Positions 63,552-64,000 of a DNA stretch of 64,000 nt are shown here, one piece after another. A program made the translations under genes and the position numbers. Within the stretch, counting starts at the first letter, position 1, and every line of letters starts with the position of its first letter. The stretch comes from Flavobacterium kingsejongi. GTDB lineage: Bacteria; Bacteroidota; Bacteroidia; Flavobacteriales; Flavobacteriaceae. The notes beneath the pieces are model-generated. The model worked only from the letters and a program-made list of their open reading frames with translations, was not told where the DNA came from and searched no databases. The stretch covers positions 3,100,001 through 3,164,000 of the forward strand of contig NZ_CP020919.1 of the NCBI RefSeq assembly GCF_003076475.1, read 5' to 3'.

Positions 63552-64000
63552 ATGAAGTTATACCAATACCCATATTGCCTATTCCTGTGCTTACTTCTTT
63601 TTTCCTGTTATACAGGAACTGCACAAATTAATACATTATTTGATAGTTCCAAGCAATTCCGTACACTCAACGAACGATGGGAACTGGACAGTACCAGCCA
63701 GAAAGGGACTTTCCTGATTACACCTTACAAATCAATCTATATATTGCCCACACGTTGGTCCAGTAAACCCAACGAAAAGCCATTTAGCGATAATCCTCAA
63801 AACGTATCTCCGGAATCGGTCGATTATAACAATGTGGAAACCAAATTTCAGATTAGTTTTAAAACCAAAATTTTTCAGGGCTTGTTTTTTGGACGGGGAG
63901 ATCTGTGGGTTGGCTATACACAAAAGGCCAGCTGGCAGCTTTACAATAAAAGCCTTTCCAGGCCATTTCGGGAACTGAATTATGAGCCAGAAGTTATCCT
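63552..64000 (+). CDS. pldA: Outer-membrane phospholipase A (OMPLA), 3' end outside window
   Basis: The first 149 residues are visible. A Sec signal ends near TGTAQ. Then come YKSIYILPTRWSSKPNE and, late in the window, the typical GRGDLWVGYTQKASWQLYN and SRPFRELNYEPEV (compare SSPFRETNYEPQ of E. coli PldA). The family hydrolyses phospholipids in the outer membrane using a Ser-His-Asn triad; those residues (HxSNG region) lie beyond the window. A -7 element and an 18-bp palindrome lie upstream. Confidence 0.88.
   Translation, partial: MKLYQYPYCLFLCLLLFSCYTGTAQINTLFDSSKQFRTLNERWELDSTSQKGTFLITPYKSIYILPTRWSSKPNEKPFSDNPQNVSPESVDYNNVETKFQISFKTKIFQGLFFGRGDLWVGYTQKASWQLYNKSLSRPFRELNYEPEVI

Overview
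The window looks like chromosome of a Flavobacterium-type member of the Bacteroidota. This is inferred from the sequence: AT-rich spacers, many starts without a purine-rich ribosome site, repeated TAnnTTTG (-7) promoter elements of the Bacteroidota type, many lipoprotein and Sec signals, and family content typical of that group (CzcA-type RND pump, OmpR/HK pairs, PiT with DUF47, acyl-CoA carboxylase). No rRNA, tRNA or CRISPR array was recognised.

Layout. 1-9951: the end of a UvrD/PcrA helicase, a YciO-like protein, FabG, a VWA-type membrane protein, then a lipid cluster (LtaS-like phosphotransferase, diacylglycerol kinase-like and PAP2 proteins) and a thioredoxin-fold protein without its cysteines. 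9982-20499: a two-component pair, RluA-type synthase, PanB, HemN with an FNR-like site, two helicases, NudK and an esterase. 20710-30153: GH30 glycosidase, alpha/beta hydrolase, a lipoprotein-type malate:quinone oxidoreductase, two beta-lactamase-fold hydrolases, AraC regulators and an MFS exporter.

30311-37709 is the disturbed, accessory part. One 1.26-kb IS3-family element has inserted into another copy of itself, a 488-bp piece has been duplicated in tandem, and a third copy lies inverted 0.7 kb away. Between them are a lone receiver-domain gene and the cut-off end of a possible kinase gene. Beyond them are a comM (Mg-chelatase-like) remnant, a 21-bp helically phased CTATAGG repeat array, and a methyltransferase gene broken by one stop codon.

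37794-64000 returns to ordered gene blocks: UvrA2; a DUF1444 protein; an AraC regulator and SDR gene sharing a duplicated 34-bp operator-like site; a metal-efflux block (OmpR regulator, sensor kinase, TolC, adaptor, DUF190 PII-like protein, CzcA-type pump); a second sensing and uptake block (regulator, kinase, porin, MHS-type transporter) behind a textbook promoter; an acyl-CoA carboxylase; a phosphate module (DUF47 and PiT) behind a Pho-box-like direct repeat; and the start of an outer-membrane phospholipase A cut by the window end.
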